Of a DNA stretch of 64,000 bases, positions 36,663 to 45,743 are shown in pieces. The DNA lies in assembly GCA_944358655.1 (NCBI GenBank), contig CALVRO010000001.1, forward strand, positions 62,001 to 126,000, given 5' to 3'. Numbering within the stretch: the stretch's first letter is position 1; the number at the start of each line of letters is the position of its first letter. A program made the position numbers and the translations under genes. This DNA is from an uncultured Clostridia bacterium. GTDB lineage: Bacteria > Bacillota > Clostridia > Christensenellales > Borkfalkiaceae. Below the pieces are notes generated by a model. The model ran no database searches, had not been told where the DNA came from, and saw nothing but the letters and a program-made list of their open reading frames with translations.

Positions 36663-37328
36663 CTACTTTATCCTGACCGACAGGGCGACGCCGTCGCCCA
36701 CGTCGGCAACGTATGTTAGGAGGTCGCCGTCGGAGAGGACGGCGCCGAGATATTCGCGCATGTGCCTGACGAGCATGGCCCGCTTTTTGGGAACGGGCGC
36801 CTCGCCGTTGACCCAGCCGTAGAGCAGGACGTCGTCGGCGGCGAGCAGACCGCCGCGCGCGAGCAGGCCCTTGATGACGGGCAGCCACTTTACATACTGC
36901 ACCTTTGGGCCGTCGAGAAAGACAAAGTCGAACTCTTCCGAAAGAGTGGGCAGCACTTCGGCGGCGTCGCCGACGATGAGGCGGGCCCTGTCCTCCACCC
37001 CCGCCGCGGCGAAGTTGGCCGCGGCCTCGCGGGCGAAGGAGGCGTTCTTTTCTATGGTGGTCAGGCGGGCTTGGGGGCAGGCCTCGAGCAGGGCTATGCC
37101 CGAAGCGCCCGTGGCCGTACCGATCTCAAGGATGTTCTTTGCGCCGCAGGCGACCGCCTGCACGAGGACAAACTGCAGAGTTTCGTCGCAGGACACGGGC
37201 ACCTGCCTTTGGAAGGCCGCGCGGCGAATTGATGAGACGAGCGGGCCGACCCTGAGGACGTTTATGCCGCCCGTGCGCGAGGGACGCTCGGGGACGGAGG
37301 TGTCGAAGTGGGGATAGTTGAAGTCCAT
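36663..37328 (-). CDS. trmR: O-methyltransferase, probable tRNA 5-hydroxyuridine methyltransferase TrmR
   Basis: 221 residues, class I SAM-dependent methyltransferase of the O-methyltransferase 3 family. Seen: the SAM loop ILEIGTATGASGIALL (about residues 67-82), acidic TIEKN after beta-2, GDAAEVLP, and metal-site FVFLDGPKVQYVKWLP followed by AADDVLLYGWV. B. subtilis YrrM (TrmR) methylates 5-hydroxyuridine-34 to mo5U; the adjacent U32 gene would make the substrate. The start codon shares one base with the RNase J stop (TAATG). Confidence 0.88.
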   Translation of the reverse strand: MDFNYPHFDTSVPERPSRTGGINVLRVGPLVSSIRRAAFQRQVPVSCDETLQFVLVQAVACGAKNILEIGTATGASGIALLEACPQARLTTIEKNASFAREAAANFAAAGVEDRARLIVGDAAEVLPTLSEEFDFVFLDGPKVQYVKWLPVIKGLLARGGLLAADDVLLYGWVNGEAPVPKKRAMLVRHMREYLGAVLSDGDLLTYVADVGDGVALSVRIK

Positions 37329-39214
37329 TACAGTTCGACGACGACGGGCACCACCATGGGCGACTGCTTTGTCTTGCGGACAAGGTAGTTCCTGAGCGCC
37401 TTTTTAATTACTCTTTTGAGCTCGTCGACGCTGCCCGAGGGCAGGTCGTAGCCCGATATGGCCCTGTTGATGACCTCGCGCATCTCCTTGTTGTAGTCGC
37501 GGTGGAAGTCGAACACAAAGCCGCGCGAGTTGATGACGGGCTCGCCTATGACCTCGCCGCCCGAAACGGCGACGGACACTATGAATATGCCCTCCTGCGC
37601 GAGCTGGCGCCTGTCCTGCATGACCAGCGAGGCCTTTTCGTCCTCGATGCCCTCGCCGTCGATGAGGCGGGAGCCCGCGGGCACGTCCTGAAGGCGGCGC
37701 ATGGTCTTGGAGGTTACCTCCACGCAGTAGCCGAGGTCGGGAAGGAGAATGTTGCGCTCGCTCATGCCCAGACTCTGCGCCAGCTGCGAATGCTTGACGA
37801 GGTGCCTGTATTCGCCGTGCACGGGGATGAAGAATTTGGGCTTTAAGAGCGTGTGCATTATCTTGTGTTCCTCGCGGCAGGCGTGGCCCGAGACGTGGAT
37901 GTTCTCCAACCGCTCGTAGACGACGTCGGCGCCGAGGTGGTAGAGCTTGTTTATTACGCCGTACACGTCCCTTTCGTTGCCGGGGATGGGCGAGGCGGAG
38001 ATTATTATAGTGTCGTTGGAGCCGACGGACAGGGCGGGATTTTCGCCGTTGGCCATGCGGTGCAGAGCGCTCATGGGCTCGCCCTGGCTGCCCGTGCAAA
38101 CTATTATCACCTCGTCGTCGCGCAGGTTGCGCGTGCGGGAGATGTCGACTATGACGCCCTCGGGAATGGAAAGCTCGCCTATCTTCTGGGCGGCCTCCAC
38201 CACATTGAGCATGGAGCGGCCGTTGAGGGCCACCCTGCGCCTGTGCCGCACGGCGAGGTCGATTATCTGCTGAAGCCTGTGCACGTTGGAGGCAAACGTG
38301 GCTATGATGACGCGGCGGGTGGAGTTTTCGGCCACAAGCCGCTCGAGCGTTTCGCCGACGACCGTCTCCGACATGGTGAAGCCGGGGCGCTCGATATTGG
38401 TGCTCTCGCCCATATACAGCAGCACGCCCTTGCCGCCGAGGTCGGCGATGGTCTTAAGGTCGATGGGCTTGCCCGCGACGGGGGTGAGGTCTATTTTGAA
38501 GTCGCCGCTGTGGAATATTACGCCCTGAGGGGTGTGTATGGCCAGCGCCAGCGCGCCCGCTATGGAGTGGTTGACGTTGATGAAGTCTATTTTGAAGCAC
38601 CCCCACTGCAGGCTGCCGCCCGGCGCGACGGTTATTTCGCGCACGTTGTTGAGGCGGTGTTCGCGCAGTTTGTTGTCGACCAACGCGAGGGTGAGCCGGG
38701 TGCCCGCGACGGGGATGTCCATCTCCTTTAAAAGATAGGGCACGCCGCCTATGTGATCCTCGTGACCGTGGGTGAGCACGAGCCCCCTGACCTTGCGCTT
38801 GTTTTCGATAAGGTAGGTGAGGTCGGGCACTACGAGGTCGATGCCGGGCATCTCCTCGGTGGGGAATATGGCGCCCGCGTCGATTATTATTATGTCGTCG
38901 CCGCACTCGAGGGCGGTCATGTTCTTGCCTATCTCGCCCACGCCGCCTATGAATATCACCTTGACGGCGCTCTTTTTGGAGCGGCCCTTGCCCTTGGGAG
39001 AGGGCTCGGACGGGGCGGGCAGCCGCTTTTGCGACTGCGCGGGGGGAAGAATGGCCACGGCGGGCACGCGCACGGGGGCGCGGCGGGACGAGCGGGCACT
39101 ATTATCCTCGGCTTTGCGCGAAGCGCGCGGAGGCTTGGCGGGCTTTACGGCCTTTTCCTCCTTTTTTTTGCGCTGTTTTTTTTGTTTGGTTTCCGACTGT
39201 TTATTTCTTTCCAA
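37328..39214 (-). CDS. rnj: Ribonuclease J with a long basic N-terminal tail
   Basis: Metallo-beta-lactamase exo/endoribonuclease central to mRNA decay in Firmicutes. Seen: 628 residues. The core starts near residue 84 (VKVIFIGGVGEIGKNM). HxHxDH motif LTHGHEDHIGG, HSGDFK, GESTN, the beta-CASP region with CTGSQGEPMSAL, HVSGHA and PVHGEYRHL. I place the start at a TTG (39214) because AAGGA lies eight bases upstream and no ATG is available; upstream frame is unlike the family. The first ~82 residues are Lys/Arg/Pro-rich and probably disordered. Leads an operon with trmR, the U32 gene and aroA. Confidence 0.94.
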   Translation of the reverse strand: MERNKQSETKQKKQRKKKEEKAVKPAKPPRASRKAEDNSARSSRRAPVRVPAVAILPPAQSQKRLPAPSEPSPKGKGRSKKSAVKVIFIGGVGEIGKNMTALECGDDIIIIDAGAIFPTEEMPGIDLVVPDLTYLIENKRKVRGLVLTHGHEDHIGGVPYLLKEMDIPVAGTRLTLALVDNKLREHRLNNVREITVAPGGSLQWGCFKIDFINVNHSIAGALALAIHTPQGVIFHSGDFKIDLTPVAGKPIDLKTIADLGGKGVLLYMGESTNIERPGFTMSETVVGETLERLVAENSTRRVIIATFASNVHRLQQIIDLAVRHRRRVALNGRSMLNVVEAAQKIGELSIPEGVIVDISRTRNLRDDEVIIVCTGSQGEPMSALHRMANGENPALSVGSNDTIIISASPIPGNERDVYGVINKLYHLGADVVYERLENIHVSGHACREEHKIMHTLLKPKFFIPVHGEYRHLVKHSQLAQSLGMSERNILLPDLGYCVEVTSKTMRRLQDVPAGSRLIDGEGIEDEKASLVMQDRRQLAQEGIFIVSVAVSGGEVIGEPVINSRGFVFDFHRDYNKEMREVINRAISGYDLPSGSVDELKRVIKKALRNYLVRKTKQSPMVVPVVVEL

Positions 39215-39401
39215 AATTATATTCCTTTGCCGCCACACCGTAGTTGCCCCGCACATATGCGGCCGCGAAAGCCATTTGTCTTGCGCGGCGCTCCCCTTTG
39301 CGGGGGCGGGACAGCGCAAAATAATTTTCGGCTCCGAAGGCGGCGCGGCATGATTATTATGTAGTTTTAAGGCGAAATTTGTTATATATTTGCGGCATTG
39401 T

Positions 39402-39428
39402 AAAAGGGGGTCATATCAACCCCCTTTT
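39402..39428 (-). terminator. Terminator of the 1114-residue repeat-protein gene
   Basis: AAAAGGGGGT pairs with ACCCCCTTTT (39402-39411 with 39419-39428), 7-base loop. It can act on both strands, lies 86 bp after the stop, and is followed by the RNase J upstream region. Confidence 0.78.
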
Positions 39429-39513
39429 ATATTTTACAGGCTGTTTGCCTGTGGTAAACTTTTCCGCGGCGGTACTGCTACAGAAAATTTTGCCTTTAAA
39501 TTACAGACCCTTA

Positions 39514-42500
39514 TTACTTTTTGCTTACGTCCTTTACAAGGCCCTCTTCGATGAGCTCTTCGATGGTCTCGTAGGGATACATGGCGGCGTAGTCGCGCTC
39601 GGCTATCTCGCGCTTGACGCCGTTGCGCCTTTCGAGCATGATGTCGATGAGCCTGATGGCCTTCTTTACGCCGCGAGGGCTCTTGATCTTGACCATCATG
39701 GGAGTGCCGTGCATGGACTTGTTGTCCGATACGTCGACCTGATGATAGACGCTGGTTGCAAACTCGTTGGGGTCGAGAGCGAGGTACAAGCAGAGCGTCT
39801 TGCCGCGTATCTTGAAGCGGGCTATGGTCTCGCGCCCCTTGTTGAAGCGCTCGGCGCCCCACGAGATATTGGAGTTGACCTTCTTGTATGCGAGGAGCGC
39901 GTTTTTGACCTGTCCGTAGAATGTCTTCTGCTCGTCGGTGCTCTGGATTATCCTGGCGATGAACGAGCGGTTGTACTTCATCATGTTGGCGAAGTCGACT
40001 GCGGGCGAGGATATGCCGGGTATGCCGTCGGGCATCACCTCTCCCTCGGCGGGAGTTTCGTTTATCTCCTCGACGATGGAACCCATATCGCCGTCCTCTT
40101 CGGCCGACTCTTCGGCGGCCTCGTCGACTACGTCGCTGACGGTGACGAGCTCTTCCTCATCCTCGGCGGCCTCTTCGGTCTCCTCGGCGGGAGTCTCTTC
40201 AGCCGCTTCCTCGGCGACTTCCTCGGTCTCCTCGGCGGGAGCTTCCTCTGCCGCTTCCTCGGCGGCTTCCTCGCTCTCCTCGGCGGGAGCTTCCTCTGCC
40301 GCTTCCTCGGCGACTTCCTCGGTCTCCTCGGCGGGAGCTTCCTCTGCCGCTTCCTCGGCGACTTCCTCGGTCTCCTCGGCGAGAGCTTCCTCTGCCGCTT
40401 CCTCGGCGATCTCCTCGGTCTCCTCGGCGGGAGCTTCTTCTTCGGCCTCCTCTTCGACGACGGCTGCCTGTGCGGGAGCTATCTCGTCGGAGGCGGCGGA
40501 AACCACCACGCCTGCGGCCAGCAGGGCCTTGAGTTCTTCAAGCTGTCTGGATATCTCTTCGAGGCGCTCGTCGTACTCGCCCGAGACCTTCTGAGCGACG
40601 GTGTCGGTGATCTGATCGACGCCCTCTTCGTCGAGCACTATATCTATCTGCTCTTCGCGCTCTTCGGCGGGAGCCTCTTCCTCGGCGGGAGCGGCGGCCA
40701 ATGCCTTGAGCTGGGCGATGTCCTCTTCTATCTTGCGGAAATATACTTCGTAGCCCTGCGCGACGCTTTCGGCTACCTTGTTCATGCCCTCCTCGTCGAC
40801 GACAATGTCGCGATCGGCGGCGAGCTCGCCCTTGAGATCTTCGGCGACGCCCTCCCTTACCTTTTGGGCGATATTGTCGATATCCTCTTCGGTGACGGCG
40901 GGGGCACACTCGTTTTCGGAGAGCTTGGCGGCTACGGCCTCGCTTATCCTGCCGACGTTTTCATCGTCGAGCACGACGGCCTTTTCGGCGTCGGCCTCGG
41001 CGAGCTTGGCGGCTACTGCGGCGCCTATGACGCCCGCGCCCTCCTCGTCGACGACTATGTCGCGGTCGGCTGCGGCCTCCTCCTTTATGCTGTCGCAGAT
41101 GGCCGAGCTTATCTTGCCCAGACCCTCTTCGTCTATGACTATATCGTAATCGGCGTCCTTCTGAGCGTCCATGAGGCCGCTGACTACGCACGCGGCGATG
41201 GCCTCGCTGTCGACCTCGGCGGCGGGAATGGACTGAGCGACCTTTTCGGCGATCTCGTCGGCGTCGATATCGGGCAGATAGTTGGAGAGCACGGCGGCCG
41301 CCTTTTCGGCGAGGGCGTCCTCGTTGATCTGACCGACGTTGAGCTTTTCGGATACGATGCGGGCGATCTCCTCGCTGTCGACGTCGTTGGCGGCGACTGC
41401 GGAAACCAGCCTTTCGGCCACGGCCGAGGAGATGGCGTCGTAATCGAGCTTGCCTTCGACGGCCTTGGCGAGCGAATCGCAACCGTCCTCGTCGACCATT
41501 ACGTCGAACTGTTCGGGAGCTATGGTGCCCACCTGCTTGGCGACGCGGTCGGCAATTTCGTCGTTATCCACGTCGACTATCACCTTGGCGGCTATGGCGT
41601 CGGCGAGAGCCTGCTCGTCGACGGCGGCGGAGAGCTGTTTGCCCTCGAGAACTTCGCAAACCTTGTCGGCAACGGCCTGCTCGTCGATGACGGCGGCGGA
41701 CAGCTTGCCTTCGAGAAGTTCGCACACCTTCTCGGCGACGGCCTGCTCGTCGACGACGTCGGCGGGCAGCTTGCCTTCGAGAGCCTCGCACACCTTGTCG
41801 GCCACGGCCTGCTCGTCGAGCGAGCCGTCGACTATCTGTTCGGCCACCTTGGAGGCTATGTAGTCGGCCGATATGACCTCCTCTGCGGGGAGGTTTTCGG
41901 CCAGCTTCTTTGCGAGGGCGTCGTAGTCGAGCTCCTCTACAATGGCCTGGGGTATGTACAGGCGCCTGGCCACGCTGTCGGCCAGAGCCTCGTAATCGGT
42001 AACTGCGGCCTCGGGTGCGGGAACGGTCACCTTGTCGGCCAGCTTTTCCGCCAGGGCGTCGTAGTCGAGATCTTCGACTATGGCCTCGGGGATATACATA
42101 TTTTCGACGACTTTGGCGCCCAGCTCGTCGTAGTCGATAGAGGCGCGCACCTCGGGAAGCTGCGAAGCCAGCTTTTCGGCGAGGACGTCGTAGTCGAGAT
42201 CTTCGACGAGAGCCTGAGGGATGTACATGTTCTCGACGACTTTGGCGCCCAGCTCGTCGTAGTCGACGGCAAGCTCGTGCGCGGGGATGCGCTTGGCGAC
42301 CTCGGCGGCGAGATAATCGTAGTCTATCTCGGCGGCGGGCAGGGTGAGCTTTTCGGCCACCTTGGAGGCGAGCTCGTCGTAGTCTATCTTTATCTCGGGA
42401 GCGGCGAGCTGCTTTGCGGCGTCGCGGTACATGCTCTGTATCTGCGCGGAGAGATAGCCCAGCTCCTCGACGAGTTCCTTTTTGACGGCCTCGACTTTGA

Positions 42501-42858
42501 GCATGATGGCCTCTCTGTCCATGTCCCTGTCGATGGCGGAGTCGATGACTTCCTGCACCTTCTTATCGAGCTCTTTGCCCTGAGCGGCGAGGGAGTTGTA
42601 GCGCGCGGCGGCCGTCTTTTCCTGCGAGGCGAACCTGGCCACCTGCTTGTTGACGGAATCGTTTACCTGCGCGATCCTTGCCACATGAGCGCTGACCGAG
42701 TTGGACTGCTGGGCGATCTGCGCCACGACGGTCTGGTTCTGCCTGGCCAGCTGTTCGACCAACGCGTTAAGCGTTCTGTTTTGTTGAGCCACCTTATCGA
42801 CCTTGGTTAAAAGAAGATCTGCCTTGGTCTGACCCGTGCCGTTGTTTTTAACACCCAT
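39514..42858 (-). CDS. 1114-residue repetitive acidic coiled-coil protein with a conserved C-terminal basic domain
   Basis: No signal peptide or membrane segment is visible, so it is probably cytoplasmic. Residues 1-130 are Gln/Ala-rich heptads (coiled coil). About 135-340 repeat a ~50-residue motif (DYDELGAKVVENMYIPEAIV, then DLDYDALAEKLA). About 340-450 hold 3-4 copies of a 24-residue VDEQAVADKVCEALEGKL unit. About 450-800 repeat DIVVDEEGxxKI. About 800-905 hold six 16-residue copies of APAEETEEVAEEAAEE. Residues 962-1114 are non-repetitive and basic (FIARIIQSTDEQKTFYG, KIRGKTLCLYLALDP, AERDYAAMYPYET); I recall similar domains in uncharacterised Clostridia proteins. GAGGTG site six bases before the ATG, its own promoter and terminator. 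A role as a cell-scaffold protein is only a guess. Confidence 0.9.
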   Translation of the reverse strand: MGVKNNGTGQTKADLLLTKVDKVAQQNRTLNALVEQLARQNQTVVAQIAQQSNSVSAHVARIAQVNDSVNKQVARFASQEKTAAARYNSLAAQGKELDKKVQEVIDSAIDRDMDREAIMLKVEAVKKELVEELGYLSAQIQSMYRDAAKQLAAPEIKIDYDELASKVAEKLTLPAAEIDYDYLAAEVAKRIPAHELAVDYDELGAKVVENMYIPQALVEDLDYDVLAEKLASQLPEVRASIDYDELGAKVVENMYIPEAIVEDLDYDALAEKLADKVTVPAPEAAVTDYEALADSVARRLYIPQAIVEELDYDALAKKLAENLPAEEVISADYIASKVAEQIVDGSLDEQAVADKVCEALEGKLPADVVDEQAVAEKVCELLEGKLSAAVIDEQAVADKVCEVLEGKQLSAAVDEQALADAIAAKVIVDVDNDEIADRVAKQVGTIAPEQFDVMVDEDGCDSLAKAVEGKLDYDAISSAVAERLVSAVAANDVDSEEIARIVSEKLNVGQINEDALAEKAAAVLSNYLPDIDADEIAEKVAQSIPAAEVDSEAIAACVVSGLMDAQKDADYDIVIDEEGLGKISSAICDSIKEEAAADRDIVVDEEGAGVIGAAVAAKLAEADAEKAVVLDDENVGRISEAVAAKLSENECAPAVTEEDIDNIAQKVREGVAEDLKGELAADRDIVVDEEGMNKVAESVAQGYEVYFRKIEEDIAQLKALAAAPAEEEAPAEEREEQIDIVLDEEGVDQITDTVAQKVSGEYDERLEEISRQLEELKALLAAGVVVSAASDEIAPAQAAVVEEEAEEEAPAEETEEIAEEAAEEALAEETEEVAEEAAEEAPAEETEEVAEEAAEEAPAEESEEAAEEAAEEAPAEETEEVAEEAAEETPAEETEEAAEDEEELVTVSDVVDEAAEESAEEDGDMGSIVEEINETPAEGEVMPDGIPGISSPAVDFANMMKYNRSFIARIIQSTDEQKTFYGQVKNALLAYKKVNSNISWGAERFNKGRETIARFKIRGKTLCLYLALDPNEFATSVYHQVDVSDNKSMHGTPMMVKIKSPRGVKKAIRLIDIMLERRNGVKREIAERDYAAMYPYETIEELIEEGLVKDVSKK

Positions 42859-43006
42859 AATACACCTCGATAAATGTAATCACAGGGAGAAATCCCCCTT
42901 TGGCCTCACGGCTTAGCGCACATTCGGCTGCCTTTGCGGAAATTGACGCGTTCCCGGCGCAATTTTCCGCGCGGAATTTAAAACCTTTAATATTATTCCT
43001 TTATTT

Positions 43007-43035
43007 AGTTTACAACAAAATTTCGCAAATGTAAA
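43007..43035 (-). promoter_or_regulatory. Candidate promoter of the repeat-protein gene; rest of the 500-bp divergent gap
   Basis: TTTACA (43030-43035), 17 bp, TAAACT (43007-43012) on the reverse strand gives a ~150-nt leader. The 42859-43358 gap between this gene and serC is AT-rich with no ORF, repeat class or known RNA that I recognise. Confidence 0.55.
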
Positions 43036-43229
43036 TACTTCAGGGCAAAATTTTTTGTATTTTCCGTAAATTTTTTTAACTTTTTTTGAAGATTGCCCTT
43101 TTAATATGCCCCGAACACTAATTTTGCCCTCTTTGATTGATAAAATAAACTAATTATTCCCTTCGGGCGAAGAGAGTGAGCCGGGCGGCGAAAGTTAAAA
43201 TATTTTTTGAACAAATTGCCTTCAAACAG

Positions 43230-43258
43230 TTGTATATCGCCGAAATTTATTGTATAAT
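43230..43258 (+). promoter_or_regulatory. Promoter of serC-serA
   Basis: TTGTAT (43230-43235), 17 bp, perfect TATAAT (43253-43258). Leader of about 95 nt; no riboswitch or T-box motif found in it. Confidence 0.82.
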
Positions 43259-43358
43259 TATTCTAATAAGGCCGCAACTCGGTCAAAATATAAATTTATA
43301 ATGTATAACAGGCGAACCGACGGCGGAAAATAAGACCTCGAGGCGCCGAAGGAGGATC

Positions 43359-44432
43359 ATGAGAGTTTACAACTTTTCGGCCGGGCCCTCCACCCTGCCG
43401 CTCGAAGTGCTGAAGAAGGCACAGGAGGAACTGTTGGATTTTGCGGGAACGGGAATGTCGGTCACCGAGATATCCCACCGCGACAAGGCATACGAGGCCG
43501 TCGTGCGCGACGCCGAGGCGCTGACGCGCGAACTTTTGGGCGTGCCCGACGACTACGCCGTGATATTCGTGCAGGGCGGAGCTTCGACGCAGTTTGCGGC
43601 GGTGCCCCTCAATCTGATGCACTCGGGCAAGGCCGACTACATAGTTACGGGCAACTTTGCCAAGAAGGCATGGCAGGAGGGCAAGATATACGGCGAGGCC
43701 GTAAAGATAGGCGACAGCTCGGACAAGGTGTACACCTATATCCCCGACGTGGACAAGCTTGAGTACTCCGAGGGCGCCGACTACGTTCACATCACCTCCA
43801 ACAACACCATATTCGGCACGAGGTACGTTAAATTCCCCGACTGCAAGGCGCCGCTGGTGGCCGACATGTCGTCGGACATATTCTCGCGCGAGATAGACGT
43901 TTCGCGCTTCGGCGTGATATATGCGGGCGCGCAGAAGAACCTCGCCCCCGCGGGCGTGACCATAGTCATTGCCAAGCGCTCGCTGATAGGCGATCCCCTG
44001 CCCGTCTGCCCCACCATGCTCAGATGGAAGGTGCAGGACGAGAACGGGTCGCTGTACAACACTCCCCCCGCGTTCTCCATATATATGGCCGACCTTGTGC
44101 TGCGCAACCTCAAGGAGAAGGGCGGCGTAAAGGCCATAAACGAGGTCAACGAATACAAGGCGGGGCTGTTGTACGACTTTATAGACAACTCGTCCTTCTA
44201 CCGCAACGACGTAGTGCCCGAGTTCCGTTCGATAATGAACGTGCCCTTCGTGACGGGCGGCGCCGACACCGACGCCAAGTTTGTGGCCGAGGCAAAGAAG
44301 AACGGGCTGGTCTCGCTGAAGGGACACAGGCTGGTGGGAGGCATGAGGGCCTCGATATACAACGCCATGCCCGTAGAGGGCGTTAAGGCGCTGATAGAGT
44401 TCATGAAAAAATTCGAGCTGGAGAACAAGTGA
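43359..44432 (+). CDS. serC: Phosphoserine aminotransferase
   Basis: PLP enzyme for the second step of serine synthesis (3-phosphohydroxypyruvate plus glutamate). Seen: 357 residues. N-terminal MRVYNFSAGPSTLP, GTGMSVTEISHR, FVQGGASTQFAAVPLNL, the PLP lysine in VIYAGAQKNLAPAGVT, and C-terminal GGMRASIYNAMP. GGAGG lies six bases before the ATG, so this start is firm. One base separates it from serA, forming an operon. No serB phosphatase gene is in the window. Confidence 0.97.
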   Translation: MRVYNFSAGPSTLPLEVLKKAQEELLDFAGTGMSVTEISHRDKAYEAVVRDAEALTRELLGVPDDYAVIFVQGGASTQFAAVPLNLMHSGKADYIVTGNFAKKAWQEGKIYGEAVKIGDSSDKVYTYIPDVDKLEYSEGADYVHITSNNTIFGTRYVKFPDCKAPLVADMSSDIFSREIDVSRFGVIYAGAQKNLAPAGVTIVIAKRSLIGDPLPVCPTMLRWKVQDENGSLYNTPPAFSIYMADLVLRNLKEKGGVKAINEVNEYKAGLLYDFIDNSSFYRNDVVPEFRSIMNVPFVTGGADTDAKFVAEAKKNGLVSLKGHRLVGGMRASIYNAMPVEGVKALIEFMKKFELENK

Positions 44433-44433
44433 T

Positions 44434-45591
44434 ATGGCCGCAATACTTAAATTAAATTCGATAAGCCCCCTCGCAGACGACATATTTGCGGGATATGAGT
44501 ACGGCGACGACGTAAAGTCGCCGACGGGCATAATGGTGCGCTCGGCCGCCATGGCCGACTACGCCGTAGGAAAGGAGCTGCTGGCGGTAGCCCGCGCTGG
44601 CGCTGGCACCAACAATATACCCGTGGCCGACTACGCCGCAAAGGGCATAGTGGTGTTCAACACGCCCGGTGCCAACGCCAACGCCGTAAAGGAGCTTGTA
44701 ATATGCGAGCTGTTTTTGGGCGGGAGAAAGATAACCGACGCCATTGACTGGGTAAAGACGCTCAAGGGCGAGGGCGACAACGTGGGCAAGCTTGTGGAAA
44801 AGGGCAAGGGTAAATTTGCCGGACACGAGATAGCGGGCAAGACGCTGGGCGTGATCGGTCTGGGCGCCATAGGCATAATGGTGGCCAACGCCGCCGTAGC
44901 CCTCGGCATGAAGGTCGTGGGCGCCGACCCCTACCTCTCCACGCAGGGGGCGCTGCACCTCAACCCCGCCGTTGAGGTGGCGGCAGACAACGCCGCCGTT
45001 TTCCGCAAGGCCGACTTCATCACGCTGCACCTGCCCCTCAACGCGCAGACGCGCGGCATGATAGGCGCCGAGGCCATAGCCTCGTTCAAGGACGGCGCCG
45101 TGCTGATAAACAATTCGCGCGGGGAACTTGCCGACAGCGCGGCCGTTATAGCGGCGCTGGGCTCGGGCAAGCTTTCGAGGTATATAACCGACTTCCCCAC
45201 CGCCGACCTGATAGGCGTTGAGGGCGCAATATGCGTGCCCCACCTGGGCGCGAGCACGCCCGAGGCCGAGGACAACTGCGCCGTTATGGCCGCGCGCCAG
45301 CTTAAAGATTACATTGAAAACGGCAACATAGTAAATTCGGTAAACTACCCCGCAGTATGCGCCGCGCGCGAGGGAAAGGCGCGCATATGCGTCTGCCACA
45401 GGAACGTGCCCAACATGATAGCCGAGCTGACTTCGGCCATCTCCAAGAGGGGCATAAACATAGCCAACCTCACCGACAAATCGAGGGGCGACTATGCCTA
45501 CGGCATCATAGACATAGACGGCGAGGCCGACGGAGCGCTGCTCGGCGACATTGCCGCCACGGAAGGCGTTATCAGAGTGCGCGCCCTTTGA
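44434..45591 (+). CDS. serA: D-3-phosphoglycerate dehydrogenase (short form with ACT domain)
   Basis: NAD-dependent first step of serine synthesis. Seen: 385 residues. Nucleotide fold GVIGLGAIGIMVANAAVALG (about 150-170), catalytic Arg in INNSRGELADS, the DFPTADL segment, and catalytic His in PHLGASTPEAEDN (about 270). The last ~70 residues (about 312-385: CHRNVPNMIAELTSAISKRG) form an ACT domain, usually a serine-feedback site. It lacks the intervening domain of the ~525-residue form. Co-transcribed with serC and ended by a strong terminator. Confidence 0.96.
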   Translation: MAAILKLNSISPLADDIFAGYEYGDDVKSPTGIMVRSAAMADYAVGKELLAVARAGAGTNNIPVADYAAKGIVVFNTPGANANAVKELVICELFLGGRKITDAIDWVKTLKGEGDNVGKLVEKGKGKFAGHEIAGKTLGVIGLGAIGIMVANAAVALGMKVVGADPYLSTQGALHLNPAVEVAADNAAVFRKADFITLHLPLNAQTRGMIGAEAIASFKDGAVLINNSRGELADSAAVIAALGSGKLSRYITDFPTADLIGVEGAICVPHLGASTPEAEDNCAVMAARQLKDYIENGNIVNSVNYPAVCAAREGKARICVCHRNVPNMIAELTSAISKRGINIANLTDKSRGDYAYGIIDIDGEADGALLGDIAATEGVIRVRAL

Positions 45592-45603
45592 CCTTTAAAA
45601 CGC

Positions 45604-45642
45604 GTCCGCGCGGGGCGGCAAAGCCCCGCGCGGACTTTTTTT
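45604..45642 (+). terminator. Terminator of serC-serA
   Basis: A perfect 13-bp stem (45604-45616 with 45623-45635, loop GGCAAA) followed by seven T, 12 bp after serA. Confidence 0.95.
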
Positions 45643-45694
45643 ACGGCGGGAAAGGCCGCTTCCCCGCCCGATATACCATTACGACCGCGACAAA

Positions 45695-45728
45695 GGGGCG
45701 GCGGCGCACTTTTGTGCGCCGCCGCCCC
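45695..45728 (-). terminator. Hairpin after the 52-residue gene
   Basis: A perfect 15-bp stem (45695-45709 with 45714-45728, TTTT loop) starting 15 bp after the stop of the small gene; the reverse-strand tail CTTTGTCG is only weakly T-rich. Confidence 0.72.
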
Positions 45729-45743
45729 GCCCTTTGTCCCCTT

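Noticed and set aside
39379..42810. 1143-residue open frame on the plus strand opposite the repeat protein
   Set aside because: Its translation is low-complexity Gly/Leu/Val repeats that mirror the reverse gene; the reverse frame has the ribosome site, promoter, terminator and a conserved domain.
42859..43358. Non-coding RNA between the repeat-protein gene and serC
   Set aside because: AT-rich but I find no known RNA motif or strong paired structure apart from promoters.
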